From Luzula sylvatica (taxonomy: Eukaryota > Streptophyta > Magnoliopsida > Poales > Juncaceae): DNA of 64,000 nucleotides. The translations under genes and the position numbers were made by a program. The notes under the pieces were generated by a model that was not told where the DNA came from, ran no database searches, and saw only the letters and a list, made by a program, of their open reading frames with translations. Positions 12,630 to 24,030 of this stretch are shown here, piece by piece. The stretch is from positions 12,802,862-12,866,861 of the forward strand of contig OX326959.1 in the NCBI GenBank assembly GCA_946800325.1. The letters are read 5' to 3'. Position 1 is the stretch's first letter. Every line of letters begins with the position of its first letter.

Positions 12630-12696
12630 TATAGTATCAAAAATAAATGTAGGGAAAATATGTAAAAAGACCCTTTATAAATATTAAAACACATCC

Positions 12697-14560
12697 CTCG
12701 ATTCGTTGCCCTCCTTCGGTGCGTCACCGAGCGACACGTGTCCATCTTCTATTTCTTGCATCTCCATGAAGAGGTGTTTGTGTCTGGACTCTGCACATAT
12801 GATTGCTTGCGCCTGTATCAAGATACCATACCATGTCGCTGTCTGAAACGGTACTCTTATAAACCATCATGAGAACGCCATTATTTCCCTCTTCTTCTTT
12901 TTCAGCCAGATTCGCATTTTCATCTACTCGTTTCTCGGACCAGCATTCTTTTGCGTAGTACCCAGTTTTTCCGCAATTGTAGCACTCGACATTTGCTCGA
13001 TTTGACTGGCCGCCTCATCCACAACCACGTCCTCGACCTCGCCAATTTTGTTGATTATGGTGACTCTTTTCTTCATTTATTATCACCACGACCACTACCA
13101 AAATCACGACCTCCACAGCCTCGTCCTCTCCCTCGATTATGTTGGACAAACATCGCTTTATCGTCCTTGATAGTCGCCTTGGCTTGTAAGGCCTCCTCGA
13201 GTGACTCGTTCTTCTTCTTCTTTTTCCGTTGTTTATGTGCCTCAAGAGAACCAGCAAGTTCATCGACGGTCATATTTTTCCAATCCTTGGACTCCACAAT
13301 GGCACATACTACGTTCTCAAAAATTTCAGTCAAGGATCGCAAAATCTTCTCGACAACCCTCGCGTCAGTTAGGGTTTCTCCATTGCCTTTGAGTTGATTT
13401 ACGACCATTTGCACACACATGATATAATCGGATACTCCTTCCGTTTCTTTCATCTTTATTGCCTCCAACTCGCCTCGCAAGATTTGAAGCCTCACTTGTT
13501 TAACTCAGTCAGCACCTTTGAAGACTTTTTGCAAAGTTTCTCAAGCTTCCTTCAAGGTTACCGCACCAGAAATTTTCTGAAAACCCGACTCATCCACTCA
13601 TAGTTGTCAAAATCCCGATTTAAGTCTTACAATCTTACGCTTCTACGACTCTAATTCAACAAAACGATTTAAGATGGGCATAGAATCTTAATTTGGTAGA
13701 ATCATGGTAGAATCTAGATTCAAGACGTAAAATATGGTAGAATCTTTTATATTTACGATTGTACGATTCCATTGTCATGACTAGGAAAATATTTAATTTT
13801 CAAGATGACTATGACCACATATCTAATTAAGTAACTTGAAATACAAAATGAAATATTGAAATATTGCGATATAAGGTAATTACGAGAATAAAATAACATG
13901 TTTTCTTCCACAGATTTTTTTTTATGTATTTTAATTAAATTATTTTCGTGTATATTATTTTTGTTTTATTTATCTTAGTATTATTTATCCTGATTTCAAT
14001 TTAGCATAATATAGTACTATTTTGATAATCCTTAATATTTTGATTGGTTGTGATTAACATTTGTATAGGTATGAACAGTTCATTATTTTGTTGTCTAATT
14101 ATGTGTACTGTTTACGATTATACTGATTAAAATAAACAAAATATACTTTATCAATTAAGTTATATCATTTTATTTAGAAAATTGTGTTTGTTAGATTAGT
14201 TTTCTAGTTAATATTCATTTGTCATAGAATCTTACGATTTAAAATATGATTTTACGATCTGGTTCTATTCTACCCCTAAAGGAATCAAGGTAGAATACCG
14301 ATCCTGACAATCTTGCATCCACTGCTTGAAATAAGAGGTAGAGAGCGGTCTTGTCGTTCATGCGTGTCTCTTTCGATACTTTAAATTGATTTGCCGTCCA
14401 GTTAGCGGCAGATTCCGGTTCCTCAAGACCGTTCTCGATTATTCCATGCATCTTGTGCACCGAGCAATGCACGCATTTCGATGCTCCAATTCTCGTAATT
14501 CGACTTCGTGAGTCGTGGCAGCGGAATCTTCCCTAGTGACGTACTACAAGAACCCGTCAT
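12697..14560 (-). pseudogene. Copia 2 gag and partial protease remnant
   Basis: Gag starts at ATG 14560, with LGKIPLPRLTKSNYENWSIE as its opening. A two-base loss just before IIENGLEEPESAANW shifts the frame. An hAT element interrupts it at 13599-14315. Gag resumes at 13073-13495 with RLQILRGELEAIKMKETEGV and a lysine-rich and RGRGRG tail, and it ends in protease sequence resembling DMVWYLDTG near 12830. The capsid-like protein cannot be made intact. Confidence 0.8.
13599..14315. mobile_element. hAT-type element nested in Copia 2 gag
   Basis: A 717 bp insertion with ends CATAGTTGTCAAAATC and the inverse CAAGATTGTCAGGATC, flanked by a perfect 8 bp duplication CATCCACT (13591-13598 and 14316-14323). 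It belongs to the same family as 50983-51850. No transposase was recognised. Confidence 0.85.
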
Positions 14561-14562
14561 TC

Positions 14563-14574
14563 GCTCTAATACCA
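14563..14574 (-). other. Primer binding site of Copia 2
   Basis: TGGTATTAGAGC on the minus strand, three bases after the LTR end, is one base from the plant initiator tRNA-Met primer site TGGTATCAGAGC. Confidence 0.8.
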
Positions 14575-14577
14575 ATT

Positions 14578-14897
14578 TGTTCGAATAAACTTACAATATT
14601 CAGATTTTAATGGAGGAAGAAAGTAGAATTATTCTCTATAAATTTCCATATTGTTTCTATTTTTTTTTCTCTCTTACTTTCTTCATCTTACAAATGAAAT
14701 GAGATCCTATTTATAAGCTAGGTAATTCATACATACATGAATCACATTTAACTCTCACTTAACTTCTCACTAATATCAAGTTCACGAATCATATTTCCTA
14801 GATGAACTTGACCTTTCACACTAATACATTGAATTCAATAAACAGGAACATAAAACATAATCTAATGAAATATATTAATTAAGTTTATATTTCAACA
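14578..14897 (-). repeat. 5' LTR of Copia 2
   Basis: A 320 bp LTR starting TGTTGAAATATAAAC and ending TTCGAACA on the minus strand, with a TATA-like CTTATAAATAG. Its ends and length resemble the Copia 1 LTR, so the two elements belong to related lineages. Its outer edge abuts the lipase B downstream flank. Confidence 0.8.
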
Positions 14898-15098
14898 GAC
14901 CCGACGAAGGATATTAGAAAATTGGTCAAGCTTGATTAACAATTGATTTATAATGAGTGTAATAATTTCATAATAATATTAGTGATTGGTTTCGTGAAAA
15001 TTACTTATTCTTCAACAATGATAATTGATGCCTTTATTAATTAGGCATACTATTTTATACAAATACATAGTCACGATCCCCGAATAAATTGAACTATT

Positions 15099-17731
15099 TT
15101 AAGTATTATGATCAAGAAAGAATGATATCATAGATTTATACACGACATCTTTCGCTGTAACACCTATAACGAAATCAAAATGTGCGTAATTCTCGACGAA
15201 TTGCACGGATAGCTTGTCGATTTGATGATTTTTCAGATCGCCTAATAATCTTTGCACGTCTTTTACGTCTGATAGAGAGTCCTTTCCACCATAGCTAAGA
15301 AATAATGGTATATCTTTTGGAATGTTTGTTAGGTTATATACTGGTGGAGTTCTCTGTCCATAATTCTTCATGTTTTGGGCATCACTTCCGTAGTTGTATT
15401 TTGTTAAGGTACCATTTCTAACAGCTGCAAAAGTAAAATCTTGTAAATATAGTTGTATATAAATTTGTTAAACAATCGTTAATGTCCAAATTCATTTAAT
15501 TACACGAAAGATGTTTGTAATTAAATTACCAGATATTTAAGGTTATTTAAATGTTAATCCAACTACAAATCAAGTATGTTGATATGGTTTAAATTTGGGT
15601 GAACAAAAATTTAAACAGGAAGAATATTTAAAATGGAATGATCTATTTAAATATGGAGTAATATTTTGTAGATGAACAAAAAAAAACAGAATTTTACCTT
15701 GGGCTAAATGGACCATGGTTTTAATGGATGTCGGTTGTGGTTCATATTTCAAAAGTAAATCAACCGTTGAGGCATTAAGGCAACAATTACTTCCTGCAAT
15801 TAAAATACAAACATTATACATTACAAAAAAAATCGAATTTATATTTGAGTTCAAAATCAAAACTTCATGTTCATACCAGTAACACCACTCATTAGGTCAA
15901 TGCAATCTTTTCCAAGTGTATCACAATACAGCTTCATCACATCTACCACAGACTCTCTGTACGTTTATCAGATGAACATGAAAAAACAAAATTAGTTCGT
16001 ATAAATTAATGAACTCACCTTTTCTATTTAATCTAATCATGTAAAAGACTTGATAAAAACAATAGATGTATAAATAGAAAAAGTAATTAAGTTACTGACA
16101 GTGCTGGATTAAACTCGGCCATTCCGAGCCACTTGGTTGCGAACTGTTGCAAAAAAAATAGTGTTCGTTATTTGGACTAATTATAAAAAAAAAATTATTG
16201 GTATCATGTAACCTAAAGAATGTAACTGGATCGCTTACAACATACAATATTTTTGTATGTTACCTAATTTTTGCACTAAAATATCACAACAAATTAACAA
16301 GCAAAATTGAAATTCATAGTTAAACTACCAACAAAATCAGCATAATGGTAGTGTTATACCAATTAACGGGCATTTGTAAACCCAACACATTTGAGTGGAT
16401 TTGAAATTTAACTGCAGAGCATTTGTGCAAGTAGCCTTATATAGGTAAAAAATTCGACAAATAGCACGGTCAAACTGGATTTAAAAATTCATAACCACCG
16501 AATTTTAAAAACATCAATCGGGTTAATTAGATTAATACCCCAGGATTACATGTATAAATGCTCTTTTAACTACAAGATATTTTCTTTCTTTCTTTCTTTC
16601 TTTTTTTTTTTTTTTTTTGCAGTTTTTCTTAAGAACAATAATTTTAATTGCGATTTGGGCTTAATTAATGTAGGGATTTTTGCGAATTTTTCAAAATAAA
16701 TAAAATATTTACCTCGCCAAGGAAGGCTTTGGCAGCCAACATACCAATCGGGGTACCCAAATGATTCAAATATGCAACGGGGCATAAAAATGCCGCAGAT
16801 TTTAATTTATCTACTGATCTTTGTTCCGAGAATGATGCCATTGGTACCAGTGTTCCCTATACACGCAAAATAACAAGAAGAAATCAATGAAAAATTGCAG
16901 TATAGTATCAAACATAAATGTAGGGAAAATATGTAAAAAACTTTATAAATATTAGAACACGTCTTAATTTTTTAGTCCCTCTGAAGTGTTAGGGCTATAT
17001 TTTTTTAACATACCGATACTGATATTATTAAGTGTAAAAGATGGAAGTTTGTTTAAAATTATTGATTTTAATTATTTACCATAGAATGGCCAACATAGTG
17101 AATCTTCTGGTCAGTTTGTTTCGAGACAAAATCAACTGTTGCGGGAAAATCATTTGTCACCAATTCATCCCACGACCAATTCCAATAACTCTGATCACAA
17201 AAAAAACGAAATATACTTAATTTAATTTCAAGGTATTAGCAACTCCTAAATATCTAATTCAATACCTTGCTAGCAGGGTCGAGAGATTCATGACGACGAC
17301 TGAAACGGGTTCCTCTTGTATTGGATATCCAGACATCAAACCCGTTATCCGCTAACATGAATGCTAGGGATTCTTCTGGAGAATTCAGTAGCCATATCAC
17401 TCCATCCTGTCAATACAAGTTCAGTCAAGTTTTATAGATAAAGTAACACGCAATTTACTCTTCCATTTCTTGATGTGTGAATTAAAATGGATTTATTTTA
17501 TATACTGAATATATCTCATTTTTCATGAACAAAAAAGTTATGATCTATGAATAGTTTTCTTATAGTAAGTAAAAAATTAAAATAAACAAAATATATGAAG
17601 ATAAATCCGTACCACTACAACACCATGTTGTAAGAGCACGGGCTGTCGCGGGACGGTACCAACACTTCCATTTTTCCCGAATGGTATTCTTTGCATACTC
17701 AAAATATAGCCATCACTCGTAACAACCTACA

Positions 17732-17772
<41 letters not shown>

Positions 17773-17964
17773 TAAAACATTAGTTCCCTCACTCACCTCA
17801 TGCTCTTCACACTTATAGCCACGTGGCTCCACCATTAATTTGCAAATGCCATCGACGTAGTCTTCCTGTGAAGTTGGTTTGGGAACTCGTTTGCCAGAAA
17901 CTTGTATTAGAAGACTAATTAGGAGAAGAATCTTTAACAGAGAAACCCTAATATGAGATGCCAT
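15099..17964 (-). CDS. Acid/gastric-type triacylglycerol lipase, copy B
   Basis: This has the same enzyme family and exon plan as copy A. Exons from 17964 down: 17797-17964, 17613-17726, 17266-17406, 17080-17190, 16713-16856, 16096-16143, 15877-15952, 15698-15793 and 15099-15424. They join in frame to about 407 aa. A signal peptide occupies residues 1-24. The catalytic Ser is residue 177, in GHSMG (Met replaces the Leu of A and D). Asp 348 lies in GGKDSLSD and His 381 in NYAHFDF, where Phe replaces the Ala after the histidine seen in the other copies. Intron 5 carries the MULE-type MITE. The gene is in inverted orientation to copy D, with promoters facing each other across a 1.8 kb loop plus both upstream regions. 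It looks intact; whether the two active-site neighbour changes alter activity is unknown. Confidence 0.87.
16416..16564. mobile_element. MULE-type MITE in intron 5 of lipase B
   Basis: 149 bp with ends AGAGCATTTGTGCAAG and ATGTATAAATGCTCT and 9 bp flanks TTTAACTGC and TTTAACTAC (16407-16415 and 16565-16573). It is orthologous to the insertions in copies C and D. Confidence 0.7.
17729..17769. repeat. (TAA)n microsatellite in intron 1 of lipase B
   Basis: The run is AAT-phased on the plus strand. The same tract occurs in intron 1 of copies A and D with different lengths. Confidence 0.9.
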
Positions 17965-18035
17965 TTTTTATTGGGGTGGCTTTTGTGTATTGGCAGTGCT
18001 ATTCTTTTATGAATTTCCCGTAGGCTACAGTGCTC

Positions 18036-18045
18036 CTTTTTTATA
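18036..18045 (-). promoter_or_regulatory. TATA box of lipase B
   Basis: TATAAAAAAG on the minus strand, about 72 bp before the ATG. It is identical in copies A and D. Confidence 0.6.
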
Positions 18046-18475
18046 GGGGAAAGAAAGAAGATTTTGCCTAAGGGCATCGTAACAAAGAAAAACGAAACGA
18101 AAGAAAGTGGATTTTGTTTATAACTCAGTCATTTTTCTAAAAAAAAAAGTAAATAAACTAAATGGGAGATAAATGCATTAACATAGTTATCCAACTTAGT
18201 CCAATCAAACGGAGTCGTGCTCCTGAAATGGGTATGGTTAAACAACAAAAATACTGATATTTAGTGATACTTGTTTTGTTTCTTTCTCGTTTCTTTGAAT
18301 TTTTGGATTATTTTTTGTTTTCAAATGGTTAAGTTTGGCCAATTTTGTTAAATTTATGGTTCTAATAATCTTTATACTATGATTATGTCTAATAAATTAA
18401 CAAAAAGAAATTAACCTTTAGAAAATGAAATTGTTGATTCTGTTAGATTATCTGTTAATCTTTATACTATTCTCC
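18046..18475 (-). promoter_or_regulatory. Upstream region of lipase B (arm of inverted repeat)
   Basis: Matches the upstream region of copy D in inverted orientation and that of copy A. Homology with D stops near 18475, which marks the inner edge of this arm. Confidence 0.55.
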
Positions 18476-18873
18476 GGAAATTATGTTAAATTTCTATGCA
18501 TGTATTTAACTATATTTCTAAGGAAATAAAAAAAATGCAAACCAGCAAATTATCTTGTAAATTGGAAAAAAGTCACACTCCCAAAGCAAAACGGGGGTCT
18601 TGGCCTCCAAAATACGAAACGAAAAACAAAGCACTGCTACTCAAATAGCTATGAAAATTTGATAAAGAAAAAATAATATATGGACAAATACACTACTCTC
18701 GCTTTATGGAATAGTCAATTTAGAATAGTCAATTTATAGTATTGTCCTCATTATTAATCAATATGATTTTATTTTGTAATTATAATTTTAAATATTATGA
18801 TTTATAAGGTTCAATTTGTAACATTGACATTTTTATATTATCATGTTTTAATTATTTAATTTATATATATATT

Positions 18874-18879
<6 letters not shown>

Positions 18880-18958
<79 letters not shown>
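18880..18958. repeat. (TA)n microsatellite
   Basis: A pure TA run of about 39 units in the loop between the two lipase arms. Confidence 0.95.
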
Positions 18959-18962
<4 letters not shown>

Positions 18963-19099
18963 AGGTATAATATGTTATTTAGTATAAACATGATGCTGGA
19001 ATATTTTAATTAGCATCATAACATACATACCACTATCTAAATTAGCATGTTAATTAACATGATAACATAAATATCGATTTTGTCAATTTTTTCATTTTT

Positions 19100-19505
19100 T
19101 TCATTTTTTCCGATTATTTTACCAACGGTCCGATTTTTTTTTCGACTCGGCCGAGTCTTGTCCGAGTCGACCGAGTCCCGAGTCGACGGGACCGGCCGAG
19201 TCCGAGTCCGAGTCCGATATTCAGAACCATGACTTGGAGCTCAGATGTGGCAGACGAGTGAAAGGATTGTGTCAGTGAGATGACTGGTACGAGACAAAGC
19301 AGTTAGACGACTAGTACAAGACGAGGCACAGAGACAGGGAGCGACTGGTACGACTTGGAGCCAGGACTGTGGCAGACGACTAAGACGATTGTGGCAGCGA
19401 GATCATGGTTCTGAATATCAAACTCAGACTCGGACTCGGCCGGCCCAGTCGACTCGGCCGAGTTGAGAAAAAAATCGGACTGTTGATAAAAAATCGGAAA
19501 AATAT
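19100..19505. mobile_element. Head-to-head pair of hAT-like termini
   Basis: Two inverted arms (about 19100-19231 and 19404-19505) read outward from a 172 bp centre. Each begins CATGGTTCTGAATATC at the centre side and continues into runs of ACTCGG and GGCCGAGTC, then TCGGACNGTTG and GAAAAA. hAT elements often begin with such a CATGGTT-like end. The centre has short internal repeats (TGGCAGACGA, ACTGGTACGA). I could not find the far ends or target duplications, so a fold-back element is equally possible. Confidence 0.5.
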
Positions 19506-20287
19506 AAAAAAAATATTTTAAAAATTGATAAATATTATAAAACTAATTTCAACTAATAAAAACTCAATTAGGACATAACACATCACATAAAATAATTTTG
19601 AAAATTGAAATCGGGATCAGAGATTATTTAAGACTGCTGATTATATCAAGGTAACTTATCTGATCTCATCATTATATATATTGTTATCTATCTAATTCAT
19701 AAACGGAATTTGCAAAAAAACCTTTACATATTCGTATATTTACCGCAATAAATTGTGGGTTTTGAAGGATGTGGTGAAGTTATCTCCTCTAATACCATTT
19801 ATCTTTGTTTTTTTCGACAAATAAAACACAATAAAGTTAGTTTATTCTTATTTTTATTTTAAAATCACCAGAGTTATTCTCGTGGTTTATATTTACATTG
19901 AACATCAATGATTTAAATAGTCTCGACCAATTTTCTTATATAACCTTCCAAAAAACATTAAATATCAAATTTAACTTCACACAAAATTCTAACCAGTTTG
20001 ATGTACATACAAAGAGTACCAGGACACTACAAAAAAGGAAGAAGCTAACATGCCATTTAATACACCGATAATTTTGTATATTTTCGTGTTTTCGAGTAAT
20101 ATGTTGATAATGATAAAAATGTTAGTTATTATTTTTTCGATTATGTTTTCAAACTCTTTTGTGTTTTCTATTTTTATCCGACTATAATATTATTTGGCTA
20201 TGTTTGGTTGTTATCTTGATTATCATGAAAGAAAACATATTTGACTTATTACATGTTCAAAATCGCAGAGAAGCACGCGCATTTTCC

Positions 20288-20805
20288 TAGGAGTATAAAG
20301 TTAACAAATAATCTAACAGAATCAATGATTTCATTTTCTCAAGGTTAAATTTTATTTGTTAATTTATTAGACATAAGCATAGTATAAAGATTATTAGAAC
20401 CAATCAGTAAATTCAACGAAATTGACCAGACTTAACCATTTAAAAACATAAATGCAAAAATCTATAAAAAATAATCCAAAAATTAAAAGCAAGTAACGAG
20501 AAAGAAACAAAACAATTTTGTCTAAATATCAGTATTTTTGTTGTGTAAACATATCCATTTCAGGAACATGACTCCGTTTTGTTGGAATAAGTTGGATAAC
20601 TATATTAATGCCATAATAATATCAATACAATGATCCTCACCCCTAACATACAAACGTCCTCGTCACCTTATTCATTTAATTTTTCTCCCATTTAGTTTAT
20701 TTACTTTTTTTTTAGAAAAATGAGTGAGTTATAAACAAAATCAGCTTTCTTTCGTTTCGTTCTTTTTGTTACGATGCCCTTAGGCAAAATCTTCTTTCTT
20801 TCCCC
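20288..20805 (+). promoter_or_regulatory. Upstream region of lipase D (arm of inverted repeat)
   Basis: Inverted copy of the lipase B upstream region, ending at the TATA box. No separate gene. Confidence 0.55.
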
Positions 20806-20815
20806 TATAAAAAAG
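20806..20815 (+). promoter_or_regulatory. TATA box of lipase D
   Basis: TATAAAAAAG lies 82 bp before the ATG at 20888, which predicts a 5' leader of about 50 nt. Confidence 0.65.
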
Positions 20816-20887
20816 GAGCAATGTAACCAATGCAAAATTCAGAAAAAAAATAGCACTGCCAATACACAAAAGCCACCCCAATTAAAA

Positions 20888-21074
20888 ATGGCATCTCATA
20901 TTAGGGTTTCTCTGTTAAAAATTCTTCTCCTAATTAGTCTTCTAATACAAGTTTCTGGCAAACGAGTTCCCAAACCAACTTCACAGGAAGACTACGTCGA
21001 GGGCATTTGCAAATTAGTGGTGGAGCCACGTGGCTATAAGTGTGAAGAACATGAGGTGAGTGAGGGAACTAATG

Positions 21075-21126
<52 letters not shown>

Positions 21127-23721
21127 TGTAGGTTGTTACGAGTGATGGTTATATTTTGAGTATGCAAAGAATACCATTCGGGAAAAATGGAAGTGTTGGT
21201 ACCGTCCCGCGACAGCCCGTGCTCTTACAACATGGTATTGTAGTGGTACGAATTTTCATCAAATATTTTGTTTATTATAAATTTTAAACTTGCTATAAGA
21301 AAACTATTCTTATATCATAACTTTTTTGTTCATGAAATATGATATATATTCAGTATATAAAATAAATCCGTTTTAATTCATACATCAATAAATGGAAGAG
21401 TAAATTGCGTGTTACTTAATCTATAAAACTTGACTGAATTTGTATTGACAGGATGGAGTGATATGGCTACTGAATTCTCCAGAAGAATCCCTAGCATTCA
21501 TGTTAGCGGATAACGGGTTTGATGTCTGGATATCCAATACAAGAGGAACCCGTTTTAGTCGTCGTCATGAATCTCTCGACCCTGCTAGCAAGGTATTGAA
21601 TTTGATATTTAGGAGTTGCTAATACCTTGAAACTAAATTAAGTATATGTCGTTTTTTTTGTGATCAGAGTTATTGGAATTGGTCGTGGGATGAATTGGTG
21701 ACAAATGATTTTCCCGCAACAGTTGATTTTGTCTCCAAACAAACTGGCCAGAAGATTCACTATGTTGGCCATTCTCTGGTATATGATTAAAATCATTAAT
21801 TTTAAACAAACTTCCATATTTTACACTTAATAATATAGCCATAACAATTCATAGGGACTAAAAAATGAGGATGTGTTTTAAATTTTAATATTTATAAAAG
21901 GTTATTTTACATAGTTTCCCTACATTTATGTTTGATACTATACTGTATTTTTTCATTGATTTCTTCTTGTTATTTTGCGTGTATAGGGAACACTGGTACC
22001 AATGGCATCATTCTCGGAACAAAGATCAGTAGATAAATTAAAATCTGCGGCATTTTTATGCCCCGTTGCATATTTGACTCATTTGAGTACCCCGATTGGT
22101 ATGTTGGCTGCCAAAGCCTTCGTTGGAGAGGTAAATATTTGATTTATTTTGAAAAATTCGCAAAATCCCTACATTCATTCTGCCTGAATCGCAAACAAAA
22201 TCATTATTCTTAAGAGAAACTGCAAAAAAAAAAAACTGCAGTTAAAAGAGAGTTTCTGCATGTAATCCTGGTGTATTAATCTAATTAACCTACAGTATGT
22301 TTAAAATTAGGTGGTTATGGATTTTTAAAATCCAGTTTGAGTCAGTTTTGGAATATTTTCGAAAACCGTGTTATTTTTCGAGTTTTTTACCAATACAAGG
22401 CTACTTGCATAAATGCTCCGCATTTAAATTCACTGAAATGTGTTGGTTTATGAATTCCCAACTACCATTATGCTGATTTCGTTGGTAGTTTTTATTTAAC
22501 TATGAATTCCGATTTTGCTTGTTAATTTCTTATGATATTTTAGTGCAAAAATTAAGTAACATACAAAAAATATTATCTGTTGTACACGATCCAGTTACAT
22601 TCTGTATGTTACATAATACCAATATTTTTTTTTATAATTAGTCAAAATAACAGAACACTTTTTTTTTTTTGCAACAGTTCGCAACCAAGTGGCTCGGAAT
22701 GGCCGAGTTTAATCCAGCAGTGTCAGTAACTTAATTACTTTTTATATTTATATATCTATTGTTTTTATCAAGTCTTTTACATGATTAGATTAAATAGAAA
22801 AGGTGAGTTCATTAATTTATACAAACTAATTTGTTTTCTCATGTTCATCTGATAAACGTACAGAGAGTTTGTGGTAGATATGATGAAGCTGTATTGTGAT
22901 ACACTTGGAAAAGATTGCATTGACCTAATGAGTGGTGTTACTGGTATGAACATGAAGTTTTGATTTTGAACTCAAATATAAATTTAATTTTTTTTTGTAA
23001 TGTATAATGTTTGTATTTTAATTGCAGGAAATAATTGTTGCCTTAATGCCTCAACGGTCGATTCATTTTTGAAATATGAACCACAACCGACATCCACTAA
23101 AACCATGGTCCATTTAGCCCAAAGTAAAATTTCGTTTCTTTTGTTCATCTACAAATATTACTCCATATTTAAATAGATCATTCAACTTTAAATATTCTTC
23201 TTGTTTAAATTTTTGTTCACCCAAACTGTAAACCATATCAACATACTTGATTTGTAGTTGGATTAACATTTAAATAACCTTAAATATCTGGTAATTTAAT
23301 TACAAACATTTTTCATGTAATTAAATGAATTTGGACATTAACGGTTGTTTAACAAATTTATATACAACTATATTTACAAGATTTTACTTTTGCAGCTGTT
23401 AGAGATGGTACATTAACAAAATACAACTACGGAAGTTATGCCCAAAACATGAAGAATTATGGACAGAGAACTCCACCAGTATACAACCTAACAAACATAC
23501 CAAAAGATATACCATTATTTCTTAGCTATGGTGGAAAGGACTCTCTATCAGACGTAAAAGACGTGCAACGATTATTAGACGATCTGAAAAATCATCAAAT
23601 CGACAAGCTATCTGTGCAATTCGTCGAGAATTACGCACATGCTGATTTCGTTATAGGTGTTACAGCGAAAGATGTCGTGTATAAAACTATGATATCATTC
23701 TTTCTTGATCATAATACTTAA
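20888..23721 (+). CDS. Acid/gastric-type triacylglycerol lipase, copy D
   Basis: Complete gene, 407 aa, nine exons: 20888-21055, 21132-21245, 21452-21592, 21668-21778, 21987-22130, 22678-22725, 22868-22943, 23028-23123 and 23396-23721. Residues 1-24 are a signal peptide. An N-terminal lipase region ([20 protein letters not shown]) precedes the alpha/beta-hydrolase fold. Ser177 lies in GHSLG across the exon 4/5 junction, Asp348 in GGKDSLSD and His381 in NYAHADF; the 33-residue Asp-His spacing is close to the 29 of gastric lipase. The ATG at 20888 was preferred to an upstream in-frame ATG at 20774, because that one lies before the TATA box. The exon 7 acceptor is the second AG pair (after CAGAGAG), which keeps the frame and the FNP..C spacing of the family. 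Arabidopsis MPL1, a relative, is aphid-induced; a defence role here is only a suggestion. Confidence 0.9.
21077..21126. repeat. (TTA)n microsatellite in intron 1 of lipase D
   Basis: About 16 TTA units. This is the inverted equivalent of the (TAA)n tract in copies A and B. Confidence 0.9.
22247..22419. mobile_element. MULE-type MITE in intron 5 of lipase D
   Basis: 173 bp with ends AGAGAGTTTCTGCATG and TTGCATAAATGCTCC. The 9 bp flanks are GCAGTTAAA (22238-22246) and GCATTTAAA (22420-22428), so one base has changed. It is orthologous to the insertions in B and C. Confidence 0.7.
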
Positions 23722-24030
23722 AATAGTTCAATTTATTCGGGAATCTTAATTCTTAACTATGTATCTTGTATAAACTTGTATGCCTAATTAAGAAAGGCAT
23801 CAATTATCATTGTTGAAAAATAAGTAATTTCACGAAACCAATCAGTAATGTTATTATGAAATTGTTACACTCATTATAAATCCATTGCCCAATCAGCGAC
23901 ATCGTCGGAGAGGAGAGAGGACGCCATTCTTTTCTAGCTTGCTCCGGCTCGCGCCGGATTATCGAATACATGAATTTGATATATCTATGTATTTTATTTT
24001 CTTTCTTGATAATAAATGAAAAAGACTTGT
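23722..24030 (+). other. 3' flank of lipase D
   Basis: The shared downstream region, also seen beside copy C. A possible poly(A) signal AATAAA lies at 24011-24016. No other gene. Confidence 0.5.

Larger units (their letters stand above)
12697..14897 (-). mobile_element. Copia retrotransposon 2, 3'-truncated
   Basis: Read on the minus strand: 5' LTR, primer binding site, gag and the start of protease, then a break near 12697 inside the protease. It lacks integrase, RT, RNase H and the 3' LTR. It overlaps Copia 1 in the gag tail and protease but is clearly divergent there, so the two are separate elements and not halves of one. Confidence 0.85.
18476..20287. other. Loop between inverted lipase copies B and D
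   Basis: No gene. It is AT-rich DNA with the (TA)n run and a GC-rich inverted pair of transposon ends at about 19100-19505. The remainder (19510-20287) shows nothing recognisable. Confidence 0.5.

Noticed and set aside
4994..14897. Copia 1 and Copia 2 as two halves of one element split by lipase C
   Set aside because: They overlap in gag tail and protease but differ strongly there, and each has its own broken end.
20774..20887. A longer N-terminus for lipase D from an ATG at 20774
   Set aside because: That ATG lies before the TATA box, and it would bury the clear signal peptide that starts at 20888.
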